A stretch of 43,988 nucleotides of DNA from Flavobacteriaceae bacterium (GTDB lineage Bacteria > Bacteroidota > Bacteroidia > Flavobacteriales > Weeksellaceae): the NCBI GenBank assembly GCA_004359435.1, contig PTET01000002.1:40289-84276 (forward strand), written 5' to 3'. The notes under the pieces are model-generated. The model did not search any database. It was not told where the DNA came from and worked only from the letters and a program-made list of their open reading frames with translations. Made by a program: the position numbers and the translations under genes. The first letter of the stretch is position 1; each line of letters begins with the position of its first letter. This document shows positions 17,120 to 26,962 of the stretch, piece by piece.

Positions 17120-17245
17120 TTAGTCTTCAAAATACTCAACATAGATTAGCAAAACTAAAACCCCTAATATTCCTCCAATTGTAAAAGCCAATATTTTTAT
17201 TTTAAAGTTAAATATTTTATTTGAAAAGCAAATCCTAAATTTCAT
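17120..17245 (-). CDS. 41-residue single-pass membrane miniprotein
   Basis: A short frame starts with ATG at 17245 and ends with TAA at 17120. It encodes a basic N-terminus (MKFRICFSNKIFNFKIK), a strong hydrophobic segment of about 18 residues (ILAFTIGGILGVLVLLIY) and an acidic tail (VEYFED). This is the topology of a small inner-membrane protein with its N-terminus inside. A terminator-like hairpin directly follows. It sits between recG and gltB without overlap. No homologue is known to me. The gene call rests on the clean membrane architecture and the terminator, not on family membership. Confidence 0.5.
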   Translation of the reverse strand: MKFRICFSNKIFNFKIKILAFTIGGILGVLVLLIYVEYFED

Positions 17246-17482
17246 TCTTAGCGGGATTGAAAAATTGATTTTTGTTTTATTAAAGCAAGTTTTGATTCCT
17301 AAAATCTACTAGGTATTTCTAGTTTTATTTTTAACAAATGGATAAAGTCCCAATTTTTGCAGAAAATCAAGTAAACCCAAGAATTAGACCCAGCAAAACT
17401 TCAAAAAATAAATCGAATTATAGTTTTTGGATTCACACTTTAAATTCAATTGATTTTTACGCTTAAAAAGACGCCGATTATC

Positions 17483-17512
17483 TTGAATAATGCTTTGTTT
17501 TTTTTAAATTTG
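17483..17512 (+). promoter_or_regulatory. Promoter of gltB
   Basis: TTG at 17483-17485 and TAAATTTG at 17505-17512 are separated by 19 bases, matching the Bacteroidota TTG-N19-TAnnTTTG promoter. The start point would be near 17519, giving a leader of about 130 bases. The remaining part of the 17246-17651 gap shows nothing else that I can name. Confidence 0.6.
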
Positions 17513-17651
17513 CATTCGCCAATAATTCAGCACGAAAATATCAGGCTTTTTCTGAGTTGGTTATACCAGACCAATTTTTCTACAAAGTGCAAGATTTCTA
17601 AAGGAATACGTTGGCAATGATTTTAACGATAAGATAAAATATAGACAAGAA

Positions 17652-20600
17652 ATGAAGCAGATTTTGACTACTCCACCCAATATGGAAGGAACTTTATACA
17701 GAAACGAGTTTGAACACGACAACTGTGGTGCCGGATTTGTTTGTAGTTTAAAGGGAATTAGATCGAACGACATCATCCACAAAGCGCTTCATTTGCTTGA
17801 AAGAATGGAGCATAGAGGGGCGGTGAGCGCCGACGGTAGAACCGGAGATGGGGCAGGAGTGCTTATGGATATTCCCCATGAGTTCTTTGTAAAGCAGTGT
17901 AGTTTTAAACTTCCAGAGTTCAGAGACTATGCCGTGGGAATGGTGTATTTGCCATCTGAAATCAACCAGACTAACTATGTAATTAATGCCTTTGAGAAAG
18001 TAATAAAAGATCTTGGAGTAGAAATCATCGGTTGGAGAGTAGTTCCTGTAGACCAAGAAGTTTTGGGGGTAATTGCAGCCAAAACAGAACCTACCGTTCA
18101 GCAACTTTTTGTGAAAAGACCAGAAGGCATGGACGATTTGGCCTTTAGAAAAAAACTCTTTGTCATCAGAAAAACCATAGAAAACCAAATTTATGGTTCT
18201 AAGCTTTCGCAAAGAAATTATTTCTATTTGCCTAGTTTTTCTTTCAACACCATTATCTATAAAGGGCTTTTGGTTCCAGAAGACATTCCAAGATACTTTG
18301 TAGACTTAACTTCAGAAGACTTTTTGTCTAGAATGGCACTGGTTCACCAAAGATTTTCTACCAACACAGCTCCAGCTTGGCATTTGGCACAGCCTTTTAG
18401 ATACATGTGTCACAATGGAGAGATCAATACCTTAAAAGGTAATATCTCCAGAATGAGAGCCAGAGAAGAACTTCTTTTGGATGAAAACTTTGGAGGAAAT
18501 CTAAACGACATTTTGCCGATTGTTCTACCTGGTAGATCTGATTCTGCCTCTATGGACATGGTGGTAGAAATGCTTACCTTAACCGGTAGAACCCTGCCAG
18601 AGGTAATGATGATGTTGGTTCCAGAAGCATGGGAGAAACACACTACCATGGACGATGACAAGAAAGCGTTTTACGAGTATAACTCTTGCATTATGGAGCC
18701 CTGGGATGGACCAGCATCTATTCCATTTACAGACGGACAATTTTTGGGGGCTATTTTAGATAGAAACGGCCTTAGACCATCCAGATATACCGTTACCAAA
18801 GATGGCTATGTAATTATGTCTTCTGAAACTGGGGTTTTAGAAGTAGATCCATCCAATGTAGAAAAGCACGGTAGACTAGAGCCAGGAAAAATGTTCTTGG
18901 TAGACATGGACAAAGGGAAAATCATCGACGATGCCGAAATCAAAAAACAAGTTTCAACAGCCAGACCTTATCGTCAGTGGCTAAAAGAAAATAGACTTTC
19001 ACTTTCTGAATTTCCAAAAGTAGAAGAAGGAGGCCTAAGATCAGAATCTTTGGCCCTTGAGGTGAGAAAAAAAGCCTTTGGATATACCACAGAGCACATT
19101 AAAAACATCATAAGACCTATGGTTTCCACAGGAAAAGAGCCTCTTGGAGCCATGGGAATCGATACACCCATAGCGGTGCTTTCTAACCAAAATCAGCTGC
19201 TGTACAACTATTTCAAACAAATGTTTGCTCAGGTTACCAATCCACCTCTGGATGGAATTAGAGAAGAGATAGTAACCGATGTAAGTTTGGCTTTAGGAAA
19301 AGACCACAACTTGTTTGACATTATTCCTCAACAGTGTAGAAAACTAAGAATTCAAAACCCAATTCTTACCAATGACGATTTAAGTAGAATCAAAAACTAC
19401 AAAAATCCAGACTTTAACGCCCAAACCATTTCCATTTTGTTTGACAAAACCGGTGGAACCGATGGGTTGATTAAAGCGCTAAACGATTTGGTTGATACCG
19501 CTGAAAAAGCCCTAAAATCTGGGGTAGAAGTACTGATTCTTTCCGATAGAGCCTTAACGCCAGATTTGGCTCCAATTCCTGCTCTTTTGGCTACCTCTTA
19601 TGTGCATCATACCCTAAATAAGAGAAGATCTAGATCTTCTTGCGAGATTATTGTAGATTCAGCAGAGCCTAGAGAAATTCACCATTTTGCTTGTTTGTTT
19701 GGATATGGAGCCTCGGCGGTTTGTCCTTATATGGTTTATGAAATTCTAGAAGAAGACATCCAAAGTGGAGTGGTTACCCAGTCTTACAAAGATGCGGTGA
19801 AAAACTACCAAAAAGCCGTTGGAACGGGTGTGGTGAAAGTAATGAACAAAATTGGTATTTCTACCTTGCATTCTTACAGAACCGCTCAAATTTTCGAAGC
19901 AGTGGGTCTTTCAACTAGTTTTGTCAACAGATATTTCCCTTATACCACAACCAGAATAGAAGGAGCCGGTGTGATGGAAGTTTTTGCTGAAATCAACCAA
20001 AGACACCAAGACGCTTTCCCAAGCAATCAAAATCAGGCCGATGCACCTCTAAAAATGGGGGGAGAATACCGATGGAGAAGAAATTCCGAGGCACATCTTT
20101 TCAACCCGCTCACCGTGGCCAAATTGCAACAAGCGGTAAGAGAAAACAAGCCTGTACATTACAAAGAATACTCAGACCTAATCAATCAGCAGTCAGAAAA
20201 CCTAATGACTATTCGTGGACTACTTGAGTTTTCAGACTTCAATCCTATTCCAATCGATGAGGTAGAGCCTTGGACAGAAATTGTAAAAAGATTTAAAACT
20301 GGAGCCATGTCTTTTGGTTCTATTTCAGAAGAAGCCCACACCACTTTGGCCATTGCCATGAACCGTTTGGGTGGGAAATCGAATTCTGGAGAAGGAGGAG
20401 AAAATTCTGCTCGATTCGAAAAAGAAGCCAACGGAGACTGGAAAAACTCTGCCATCAAGCAAGTGGCTTCGGGTAGATTTGGGGTTTCCTCTCATTATTT
20501 GTCTTCTGCCAAAGAGATTCAGATCAAAATGGCGCAAGGGGCAAAACCTGGAGAAGGAGGACAATTGCCAGGAGAAAAAGTATATCCATGGGTAGCGGAA

Positions 20601-21828
20601 TGTAGAAACTCAACCCCTTGGGTAGGACTTATCTCTCCACCGCCTCACCACGACATTTATTCTATCGAAGATTTGGCACAGCTCATCTATGACCTTAAAA
20701 ACGCCAACCGTGAAGCCAGAATCAACGTAAAACTGGTTTCTGGAACAGGAATTGGAACCATCGCCTCTGGGGTGGCCAAAGCCAAAGCAGATGTAATCCT
20801 CATCTCTGGTTACGATGGAGGGACAGGAGCATCTCCACTTACTTCCCTTAAACACGCAGGACTTCCTTGGGAGCTTGGGCTTTCTGAGGCTCAGCAAACC
20901 CTTGTGATGAACGACCTTAGATCTAGAGTAATTCTAGAATGCGACGGACAGCTAAAAACCGGTAGAGATGTTGCCGAACAAAGCCAGAAGAGTAAACCTT
21001 TCTTCGGTGATCAAAAAGATAGATGTACCGGGTTATGTACAAATTAGAAACACCATGGTTCAAGATCATGGGTTAGAGAATGTACTTGACATGGAAATCT
21101 TTGCCAAAGTAAAAGATTCTATCGTGAAAAAACAGCCTATTTCTTTAGATTATTCTATTTCTAATACAGACCGATCACTTGGGGCAATTATTTCTCACGA
21201 AATTTCTAAGTTATACGGTAAACAAGGACTTCCAGAAGATTTAATCAAACTGAACTTTACAGGTTCTGCAGGACAAAGTTTTGGAGCTTTTGCACAGCAT
21301 GGTTTAACCCTAACCCTCACAGGAGAGTCTAATGACTACATCGGGAAAGCCATTTCTGGAGCGAAAATCATCGTGAAAAAACCATCTTCTGCTACTTACA
21401 AAGCCCAAGAAAACGTAATTATTGGGAACGTTGCCTTTTATGGTGGAATTCAGGGTGAGGCTTACATCAACGGTCTTGCAGGTGAGCGTTTTTGCGTTCG
21501 AAATTCAGGAGTAAAAGCCGTTGTAGAAGGAATTGGAGACCACGGATGTGAGTACATGACAGGAGGAGTGGTGTTAGTTTTGGGAAGTACTGGAAGAAAT
21601 TTTGCTGCCGGTATGAGTGGTGGTATCGCCTACATTTTAGACCAAGAAGGAGATTTCATCCAAAATAGATGCAATCCAGAACTCGTAGATTTTGATCCAA
21701 TTGAAGAATCGGACAGAAATACCATTTTGGAAATGCTTCAAAAGCATAAAGAATATACCCAATCAGAAATCGCTGGGGAAATTCTCGCAGACTTCACCTG
21801 CGCACCAGCCTTGGCCATACTTTCCTAA
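17652..21828 (+). pseudogene. gltB: Glutamate synthase large subunit, deleted and frameshifted
   Basis: GltB makes glutamate from glutamine and 2-oxoglutarate. The first frame (17652-21047) begins with a short propeptide before the N-terminal nucleophile Cys25 in EHDNCGAGF. It covers the glutaminase domain, the central domain and most of the FMN synthase domain ([41 protein letters not shown]). Right after GRDVA, near 20975, the homologous text jumps to [10 protein letters not shown] in another frame. It continues through the C-terminal glucan-type beta-helix (GSAGQSFGAF, GGIAYILDQEGDF) and breaks again near 21797 (GEILADF). The first jump removes about 105 residues, including the 3Fe-4S cysteines (family CxxxxxCxxxxC). 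The second removes the last 20 or so residues. As read, it cannot make an active enzyme. Confidence 0.9.
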
Positions 21829-22300
21829 CATTTTAAAAGCGACCACTTCTCACAAAGAAGGTGTAGAAAGACACTGGAATATAAGCACCAAATCTTTCAA
21901 CACAGACAAAGACGGAAACCTAGAGTCTTTAACCACCATCAATGTAGAATGGAAGAAAGATGACAATGGAAGATTTGGCTTTGTTGAGGTTCCCGGATCT
22001 GAGAAAGTTTGGCCTTGCCAATTGGTGCTTCTGGCACTTGGATTTGTAGGCCCAGAGACCGACACCGTGGTGGCTCAGTACAATCTAAACTTAGATGCCA
22101 GAGGAAATATCTTGGCTCAGGAAAAATCTTATCAAACCTCTAAAGAAAATGTATTTGCCGCTGGAGATGCCAGAAGAGGACAATCTTTGATTGTATGGGC
22201 GATTTCTGAAGGAAGAGAAGCTGCTCATTACATAGACAAATACCTGATGGGAAGCTCCAATTTGCCTTTGAAAGGAGGTTTGGATATTCCAAGAGTATAG
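21800..22300 (+). pseudogene. gltD: Glutamate synthase small subunit, C-terminal remnant
   Basis: About 165 codons remain of GltD (normally about 490), from HQPWPYFPNILKATTSHKEG to the end. They include VPGSEKVWPCQLVLLALGF and the flavin/NADPH motif NVFAAGDARRGQSLIVWAI. The N-terminal iron-sulfur cysteines, the FAD-binding GxGxxG motif and the gltB-gltD intergenic region are absent. The remnant follows directly on the broken end of gltB in a different frame, so about 1 kb seems missing between them. GltD normally feeds electrons from NADPH to GltB. No start codon of its own is evident. Confidence 0.88.
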
Positions 22301-22322
22301 AAATTCTTTCACTGGGTTGAAT

Positions 22323-22362
22323 AAAAAAACGCAAAATGCGTGGGTACATTTTGCGTTTTTTT
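22323..22362. terminator. Bidirectional terminator between gltD and 22400
   Basis: The arms AAAAAAACGCAAAATG and CATTTTGCGTTTTTTT are a perfect 16-bp inverted repeat around an 8-base loop, with T-runs on both strands. It serves the convergent gltD remnant and the small secreted protein gene. Confidence 0.85.
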
Positions 22363-22399
22363 GTGGAATTTTCCTTCCACAACCAAAAAACATTGGGTA

Positions 22400-22744
22400 C
22401 TATAAGATCTCTCCTGCTTTTATCGCTTCATTTAGATTGACAGACATGGTTCTGTGGCTACCAAAAAATTGGCTTCCGTCTTGGGGTTGGATGATGGCAA
22501 CGGTGGAACCATCCTTTCTTTGCTCCAATTTGGTTACTACCACTTTTTTCCCTGCAAGGCTGTTGTAGTTTGCGATTCCTCCTTGTTTGATGATGAAATT
22601 TTTCTGTGGAACTGCAATGTGTTTGTAGGAAGAAACTGGGGCGATTTCCACTACATCTCCCACTTTCACTGGCTCAGTAGGGTTGTTGGTTTGTGCATTT
22701 ACAATGCTTACAGAGAACAATAGGGCAAACAATACTTTTTTCAT
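22400..22744 (-). CDS. Small secreted protein, function unknown
   Basis: The ATG at 22744 gives a 114-residue protein with a clear signal peptide (MKKVLFALLFSVSIVNA, cleaved before Q). An alternative TTG three codons upstream is less likely. The mature part is beta-rich: VKVGDVVEIAPVSSYKHIAV, then FIIKQGGIANYNSLAGKKVV and IIQPQDGSQFFGSHRTM. I recall similar small exported proteins with a KVGDVVEI start in other Bacteroidota, but no function. The gene is single, with a strong terminator after it. The 228 bases upstream contain a hairpin (AGAAGAG-TTCGG-CTCTTCT at 22778-22796) in its probable leader. Confidence 0.7.
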   Translation of the reverse strand: MKKVLFALLFSVSIVNAQTNNPTEPVKVGDVVEIAPVSSYKHIAVPQKNFIIKQGGIANYNSLAGKKVVVTKLEQRKDGSTVAIIQPQDGSQFFGSHRTMSVNLNEAIKAGEIL

Positions 22745-22972
22745 AACATGCAATTTTTATTTGTTTTTCATCTTTTTAGAAGAGTTCGGCTCTTCTTTGA
22801 TAGTACTATGGCAAAGTGCATGCCTTGGAAGAAAAATGTTTCAAAAAAAATCGTTTACCAAATTTATGTATCTGGTATTGAATGCGTTGAAAATTTCATC
22901 TGTGGAGAATTTTCCGAATGCAACTGAGGAGAAATTCCCCAAATGGGAAGTTGTTCCCCGAAAAAAGCAGGT

Positions 22973-24928
22973 TTATTTGAGTTTTTCCCTGAGGGTTTTG
23001 CGGTCTATTTGCAGGATTTCCGCTGCTTTGCTTTTGTTTCCAGCGGTTTTTACAAGCACCTGCTCGATGTATTTTTTTTCCATCTGGGCTAGGGGCAAAA
23101 GTTCTGTTTGGGGAAAATCGATTTGGTATTTGAGATAATCTGGCAAGTCTTCTGTCCCAATTTTTCCATCGCAGAGGATGACAGCCCTTTGGATGATGTT
23201 TTCTAGTTCTCTGATGTTTCCTGGAAAGGAATATCTGCCCAAAATCTGCAAGGCTTCATCTGTGATGCCAAGAAGTCTGTCTTTGTATTCTACCCCATAT
23301 TTTCGAAGGAATTTTTCCACCAAAACTGGGATGTCTTCCTTTCTTTCTCGAAGAGGTGGAACGGCAATTTCCACCACAGAAAGCCTATAATACAAATCCT
23401 CCCGAAAGGTCTTGTTTTTGATTTCTTCTCCAAGGTGAACATTGGTCGCAGCCACAATGCGTATGTCCATTTTTTCGGCTTTTTGGCTTCCCACTTTGGT
23501 GATTTCTTTCTCTTGCAAAGCCCGAAGAAGTTTGGTTTGTACCGCAAGTGTTGCCGTACCAATTTCATCCAAAAAGAGAGTTCCGCCTTGTGCGGCTTGG
23601 AAAAATCCACTTCGGTTTTCGTTGGCTCCAGTAAAGGCACCTTTGAGGTATCCAAAAAGCTCTGCTTCTTGTAGGTTTTCTGGAATGGCTCCACAGTTTA
23701 CCGCCACAAAAGGGGCACGGGCAAATTTTCCGCTGTAATGAATGGCACGTGCTACCAGCTCTTTTCCCGTTCCAGATTCACCCCCAATGAGAACTGTGGC
23801 TTTGTTGTCTTTGACCCTTTCGATGATGTTTGCCATCTTCTTAAAAGAGGGAGAATTTCCCACCATTTCTCCATACAGACTCGGCTGATTTGGCTTTTTA
23901 TCTGTTTTAGAAAGGATAACTGTTTGGTCTTTGCCTAGTAATTTTTCTTTGTGTGCAAAGGCCTTTTCGATTCCACCTTTGAGCTCTTCCCTTGTAAAGG
24001 GTTTGGTGAGATAATCGATGGCTCCAGATTGTATCACCTCCAAAACACCACTGGCAGAAGGGTAGCCCGTAAGCACCAATTTGATAATAGAATTTGGTTT
24101 GGATGCATAAATGGCATTCATAATCAGATTGAAAAACACTTGGGTGAGTTGCACGTTGTCTGCCTTCAAATAGATAGTTTCATCTGAAAACTCCGAGATA
24201 AGTGTGATGTTTTTTTCTTTGAGTGAGGGCTTGAGCAGTTTGACCACGTTTTCCACTAGTCCCTTGAGTTCGATTTTTTGCATTTCACCCGGCATTTCGC
24301 AAGCAAAGAACATGAGTTTTTTGACGATTTCTCGGCTGAAAATGGCATGGTCTTGTATTTTTTTGAGGTCCCTTAGGGCTGAAGGGTCTTTGATGGTTTC
24401 TTGCAAAAGTTCTGCAAAACCCAAAATGTTGGCAAGCGGGGTGTTGAGTTCGTGGGCGATTCCCGCTGTAATTTCGCCCAAAATAAAAAGTCTGTCTGCC
24501 CGCTCCATCTGTTTTCGGGTGGCTTCTTGTTCTAGGTGAATTTGTTTTCTCTCCAAAAGATTTCCCACTGCAAGGCAAATGCTGGAGAGTAGGGTTTTTT
24601 CTTCCTCCAAAAAATCGGAGAGTTGGTATTTGTCTTCTGGGTAGCCTACAGAGATTTTCCCAAAGGGTTTTTCAAAAACCAAAATGGGTGATTCAAGGCA
24701 TACAAGGGGTTGATTTTGATATCCTTTGGTTCTGGAGATTCCCTCTGGAGTTGCCATTTCCACATAGGTATCTTCTACAAATTGATAGGCTTTTTCCATG
24801 CAGGCGACAATTTTGTCAAAGGTGGGCTGCAGGTCTTGGTAATTGGCACCCACAATCACCGAGGTAACCCCATAAAGACAAATGAGTTCCTTGACTCTTT
24901 CGCGAAGTTTTTCCTCTGGTGTGTTCAT
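22973..24928 (-). CDS. Histidine kinase / NtrC-type regulator chimera (in-frame fusion by apparent deletion)
   Basis: The ATG at 24928 gives 651 residues (an upstream ATG at 25000 adds an unlikely leader). Residues 1-130 form a GAF-like sensor part. Residues 140-280 are the front of a histidine kinase: H-box GEITAGIAHELNTPL with H159, and N-box NLIMNAIYAS with N271. At about residue 283 the text switches to the back end of a receiver domain (LVLTGYPSASG, LTKPF). A sigma-54 activator follows: Walker A GESGTGKE (K389), GAFTGA (430-435), Walker B FLDEI (D454) and a Fis-type helix-turn-helix at the C-terminus. The kinase lacks its G1/G2 ATP lid boxes and the receiver lacks its phospho-Asp. This is best read as two adjacent genes joined by a deletion near 24080 that kept the frame. 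If real, it would be an unphosphorylatable, sensor-linked sigma-54 activator. Confidence 0.85.
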   Translation of the reverse strand: MNTPEEKLRERVKELICLYGVTSVIVGANYQDLQPTFDKIVACMEKAYQFVEDTYVEMATPEGISRTKGYQNQPLVCLESPILVFEKPFGKISVGYPEDKYQLSDFLEEEKTLLSSICLAVGNLLERKQIHLEQEATRKQMERADRLFILGEITAGIAHELNTPLANILGFAELLQETIKDPSALRDLKKIQDHAIFSREIVKKLMFFACEMPGEMQKIELKGLVENVVKLLKPSLKEKNITLISEFSDETIYLKADNVQLTQVFFNLIMNAIYASKPNSIIKLVLTGYPSASGVLEVIQSGAIDYLTKPFTREELKGGIEKAFAHKEKLLGKDQTVILSKTDKKPNQPSLYGEMVGNSPSFKKMANIIERVKDNKATVLIGGESGTGKELVARAIHYSGKFARAPFVAVNCGAIPENLQEAELFGYLKGAFTGANENRSGFFQAAQGGTLFLDEIGTATLAVQTKLLRALQEKEITKVGSQKAEKMDIRIVAATNVHLGEEIKNKTFREDLYYRLSVVEIAVPPLRERKEDIPVLVEKFLRKYGVEYKDRLLGITDEALQILGRYSFPGNIRELENIIQRAVILCDGKIGTEDLPDYLKYQIDFPQTELLPLAQMEKKYIEQVLVKTAGNKSKAAEILQIDRKTLREKLK

Positions 24929-25046
24929 AGGTGAGTTGCTTTTTTTTTCGGCGAGACCTAGAAGATGCTTTTTTTGGGGTATTCTTGAGAGTTTGCTCAA
25001 GAAAAGCGTTATAAATTAATAGGGTTGAAAGAAAAATATTTTTGAA

Positions 25047-25634
25047 TTATTTGAAATTTACGGTTACAATTTTGAGTTCATCAACATCTATTCTTTGGTT
25101 GGTATTTCTGTCAATAAAAATGACGAATTTCAAAGATGATATTTCTATATCAGAAAGTGGAATCGTTTTTTCGTTCTGATAGGAGTAGACTGCGAATATT
25201 TTCCATTCGAGTTCTAATAAATCTGAATTTCTAGAAATCAAATTTACTCTTTTCTCGTTTTCATTCTCATAATATAAGTAGTGGTGGCCTGAATTTGAAA
25301 TAATGATTTCTTCATTTTCATTTGTTGCTGCATATCCAGAGCCAGGTTCAAAAAATGGGATATGTTTTGTTCGTTGACCAATAGTTAAGTCTTCTGTATT
25401 TTCATCACTATCTAGAACTGCGATTCGAGCGGAATTGAATTCTTTTTTGCTTTCATTATATTGTTTTCCGAAATAGACAATTGAAAATGGTTTTTTGCTT
25501 AATACAATCGTATCTTGACTTTCCGAAATTGTAAAAGTTTCATCTCCTTGTTTAAATGTAACTTCATTTATTCTTTGCCCGAACATTTGGGTCGAAAAAA
25601 ACATAATAAATAGTGAATTCAATAATGATTTCAT
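25047..25634 (-). CDS. Secreted protein with EF-hand-like C-terminal loop, function unknown
   Basis: I chose the ATG at 25634, because the protein then starts with a signal peptide (MKSLLNSLFIMFFSTQMFGQ). A longer reading would run back into the tRNA-Lys genes. The 195-residue product is not a family that I can name. Near its end, residues 175-186 read DRNTNQRIDVDE, which fits the calcium-binding loop pattern (Asp, Asn, Asn, hydrophobic, Asp, Glu at positions 1, 3, 5, 8, 9, 12), lacking only the central Gly. A surface or periplasmic location is likely. It stands alone between the sensor chimera and two tRNA genes. Confidence 0.65.
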   Translation of the reverse strand: MKSLLNSLFIMFFSTQMFGQRINEVTFKQGDETFTISESQDTIVLSKKPFSIVYFGKQYNESKKEFNSARIAVLDSDENTEDLTIGQRTKHIPFFEPGSGYAATNENEEIIISNSGHHYLYYENENEKRVNLISRNSDLLELEWKIFAVYSYQNEKTIPLSDIEISSLKFVIFIDRNTNQRIDVDELKIVTVNFK

Positions 25635-25712
25635 AAGTATTGGTTTAGGTATTTTGTCAAATATAAGCACAAAAAAAACGCTACTCTTTATAGAATAACG
25701 TTTTTTTGAAAG

Positions 25713-25785
25713 TGACTTGGCTGGGGTTCGAACCCAGGACCCCAACATTAAAAGTGTTGTGCTCTACCGGCTGAGCTACCAAGTC
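25713..25785 (-). tRNA. tRNA-Lys (anticodon TTT), copy 1
   Basis: On the minus strand this 73-base cloverleaf has acceptor GACTTGG/CCAAGTC and anticodon stem CAACA/TGTTG around loop CTTTTAA (anticodon TTT). The T-arm contains GGGTTCGAACCC. CCA is not encoded. It is identical to the copy at 25843. Confidence 0.96.
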
Positions 25786-25842
25786 TCTTGTTTTGGTACA
25801 GAAAAAAAATAAGCTCCTAAAAATTAGAAGCTTACTTTGAAG

Positions 25843-25915
25843 TGACTTGGCTGGGGTTCGAACCCAGGACCCCAACATTAAAAGTGTTGTGCTCTACCGG
25901 CTGAGCTACCAAGTC
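25843..25915 (-). tRNA. tRNA-Lys (anticodon TTT), copy 2
   Basis: This is identical in sequence to the copy 130 bases away and probably forms a tandem transcription unit with it. The spacer (25786-25842) is AT-rich and not conserved with the flanks, so the duplication covers the tRNA and only a few bases around it. Confidence 0.96.
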
Positions 25916-26016
25916 TCCTATTTGGTTCCGCTTTGGGTTTGCAAATATAAATGCAATTTTTAAAAAGACAAGTAAGTTTGGAAAAAAAAATCGATATTTG
26001 AGCAAAATAATTCGGG

Positions 26017-26544
26017 ATGAAAGTTGTTTTGATGGGATACATGGCCAGTGGAAAATCTACCATTTTGGGTTTTTTGGAAACCAAAAACTACCAAACCATT
26101 GATTTAGATAAGTATATTGAAGACAAAATTGGCCTGAGTGTTTCTAAAATTTTTCAAAACCATGGAGAAATCTTTTTTCGAAAAGTGGAAAAAGAATCGT
26201 TAGAAGAAATACTTTTGGATCCTTCTTGGGCTGGTATACTTTCCTTAGGCGGTGGAACTCCGTGCTATTACCAAAACATTTCGACCATCAAAAAGTATGC
26301 AACTTCCTTCTTTTTGCAATGTTCTCCCTCAGATTTGGCTGAAAGAATCTACCAGCACAGGCAAACCAGACCACTGGTGAAAGACAAAACCCAAGAAGAG
26401 ATTACCGAGTATGTCGCCAAACATCTCTTTGAGCGAAATCCTTTTTATCTTCAGGCCGATTATGTTTTACAAACCAAAGACAAGTCCTTTGAAGAAATTG
26501 CCCAAGAAATTGTAGAAAAATCGGGTATCAAAAGTTTAGATTGA
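26017..26544 (+). CDS. aroK: Shikimate kinase
   Basis: The 175-residue protein phosphorylates shikimate with ATP in aromatic amino acid synthesis. It has the P-loop GYMASGKST (K13), the substrate-binding Asp/Arg stretch DLDKYIEDKIG with FFRKVEKESL, the conserved SLGGGTPCY motif, and the lid arginines in HRQTRPL. Length and order are normal. It stands alone, divergent from the tRNA-Lys pair. Another gene of the pathway, aroE, lies far away at about 42.4-43.1 kb. Confidence 0.95.
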   Translation: MKVVLMGYMASGKSTILGFLETKNYQTIDLDKYIEDKIGLSVSKIFQNHGEIFFRKVEKESLEEILLDPSWAGILSLGGGTPCYYQNISTIKKYATSFFLQCSPSDLAERIYQHRQTRPLVKDKTQEEITEYVAKHLFERNPFYLQADYVLQTKDKSFEEIAQEIVEKSGIKSLD

Positions 26545-26581
26545 GTTTTTAGAGGGAAAAAAATGAAGATTAATCGTCGGG

Positions 26582-26959
26582 TTAATCATCGAAATGATCG
26601 TCCAAATAATCCTCCAGATCTCTTCTTTCTCTTTTGGTGGGTCTTCCTGTTCCTTTTTCTCTAAAGACGCTTAAAACGTCTAATTTCTGGTTGAGTTTGT
26701 CTAACTCTTCTTTTGGTGTTAAATCTAAGGCATAAAGACTAACCAGTTTGGCTCCTACGCGGCTTTTGGGAATTTCAATTACTTTTACCTTAAATTTAAT
26801 CTGATTCTTATTAATTTGTATAATTTGAGAAGGCAAAATCTCTTTGGATGCCTTTACAGGTTTATCATCCACCAAAATTTTGTTTTTTTTGCAAGCATCA
26901 CTCGCCAGGGTTCGGGTCTTAAAAAAACGTATAGCCCATAGGTATTTGTCTACTCTCAT
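26582..26959 (-). CDS. S4-domain RNA-binding protein (Hsp15/HslR-like)
   Basis: The 125-residue protein starts MRVDKYLWAIRFFKTRTLAS, the typical S4 fold entry of the Hsp15 group, and has the RNA-binding loop KNKILVDDKPVKASKEI. The C-terminus is very rich in charged residues and ends DLEDYLDDHFDD. Hsp15 in E. coli rescues stalled 50S subunits carrying tRNA, and this protein may do something similar on the ribosome. It follows the endonuclease gene by 3 bases, which suggests one transcript. Confidence 0.9.
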   Translation of the reverse strand: MRVDKYLWAIRFFKTRTLASDACKKNKILVDDKPVKASKEILPSQIIQINKNQIKFKVKVIEIPKSRVGAKLVSLYALDLTPKEELDKLNQKLDVLSVFREKGTGRPTKRERRDLEDYLDDHFDD

Positions 26960-26962
26960 GGG

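Noticed and set aside
22797-22972. Sigma-54 promoter (TGGCA near 22810)
   Set aside because: The TGGCA is not followed by a TTGCW at the required spacing, and no gene in that direction needs it.
25635-25748. Longer start for the protein at 25047 and similar frames across the tRNA-Lys genes
   Set aside because: These N-terminal extensions translate tRNA sequence (MLGSWVRTPAKS), which appears at both tRNA copies. The signal peptide marks the true start at 25634.
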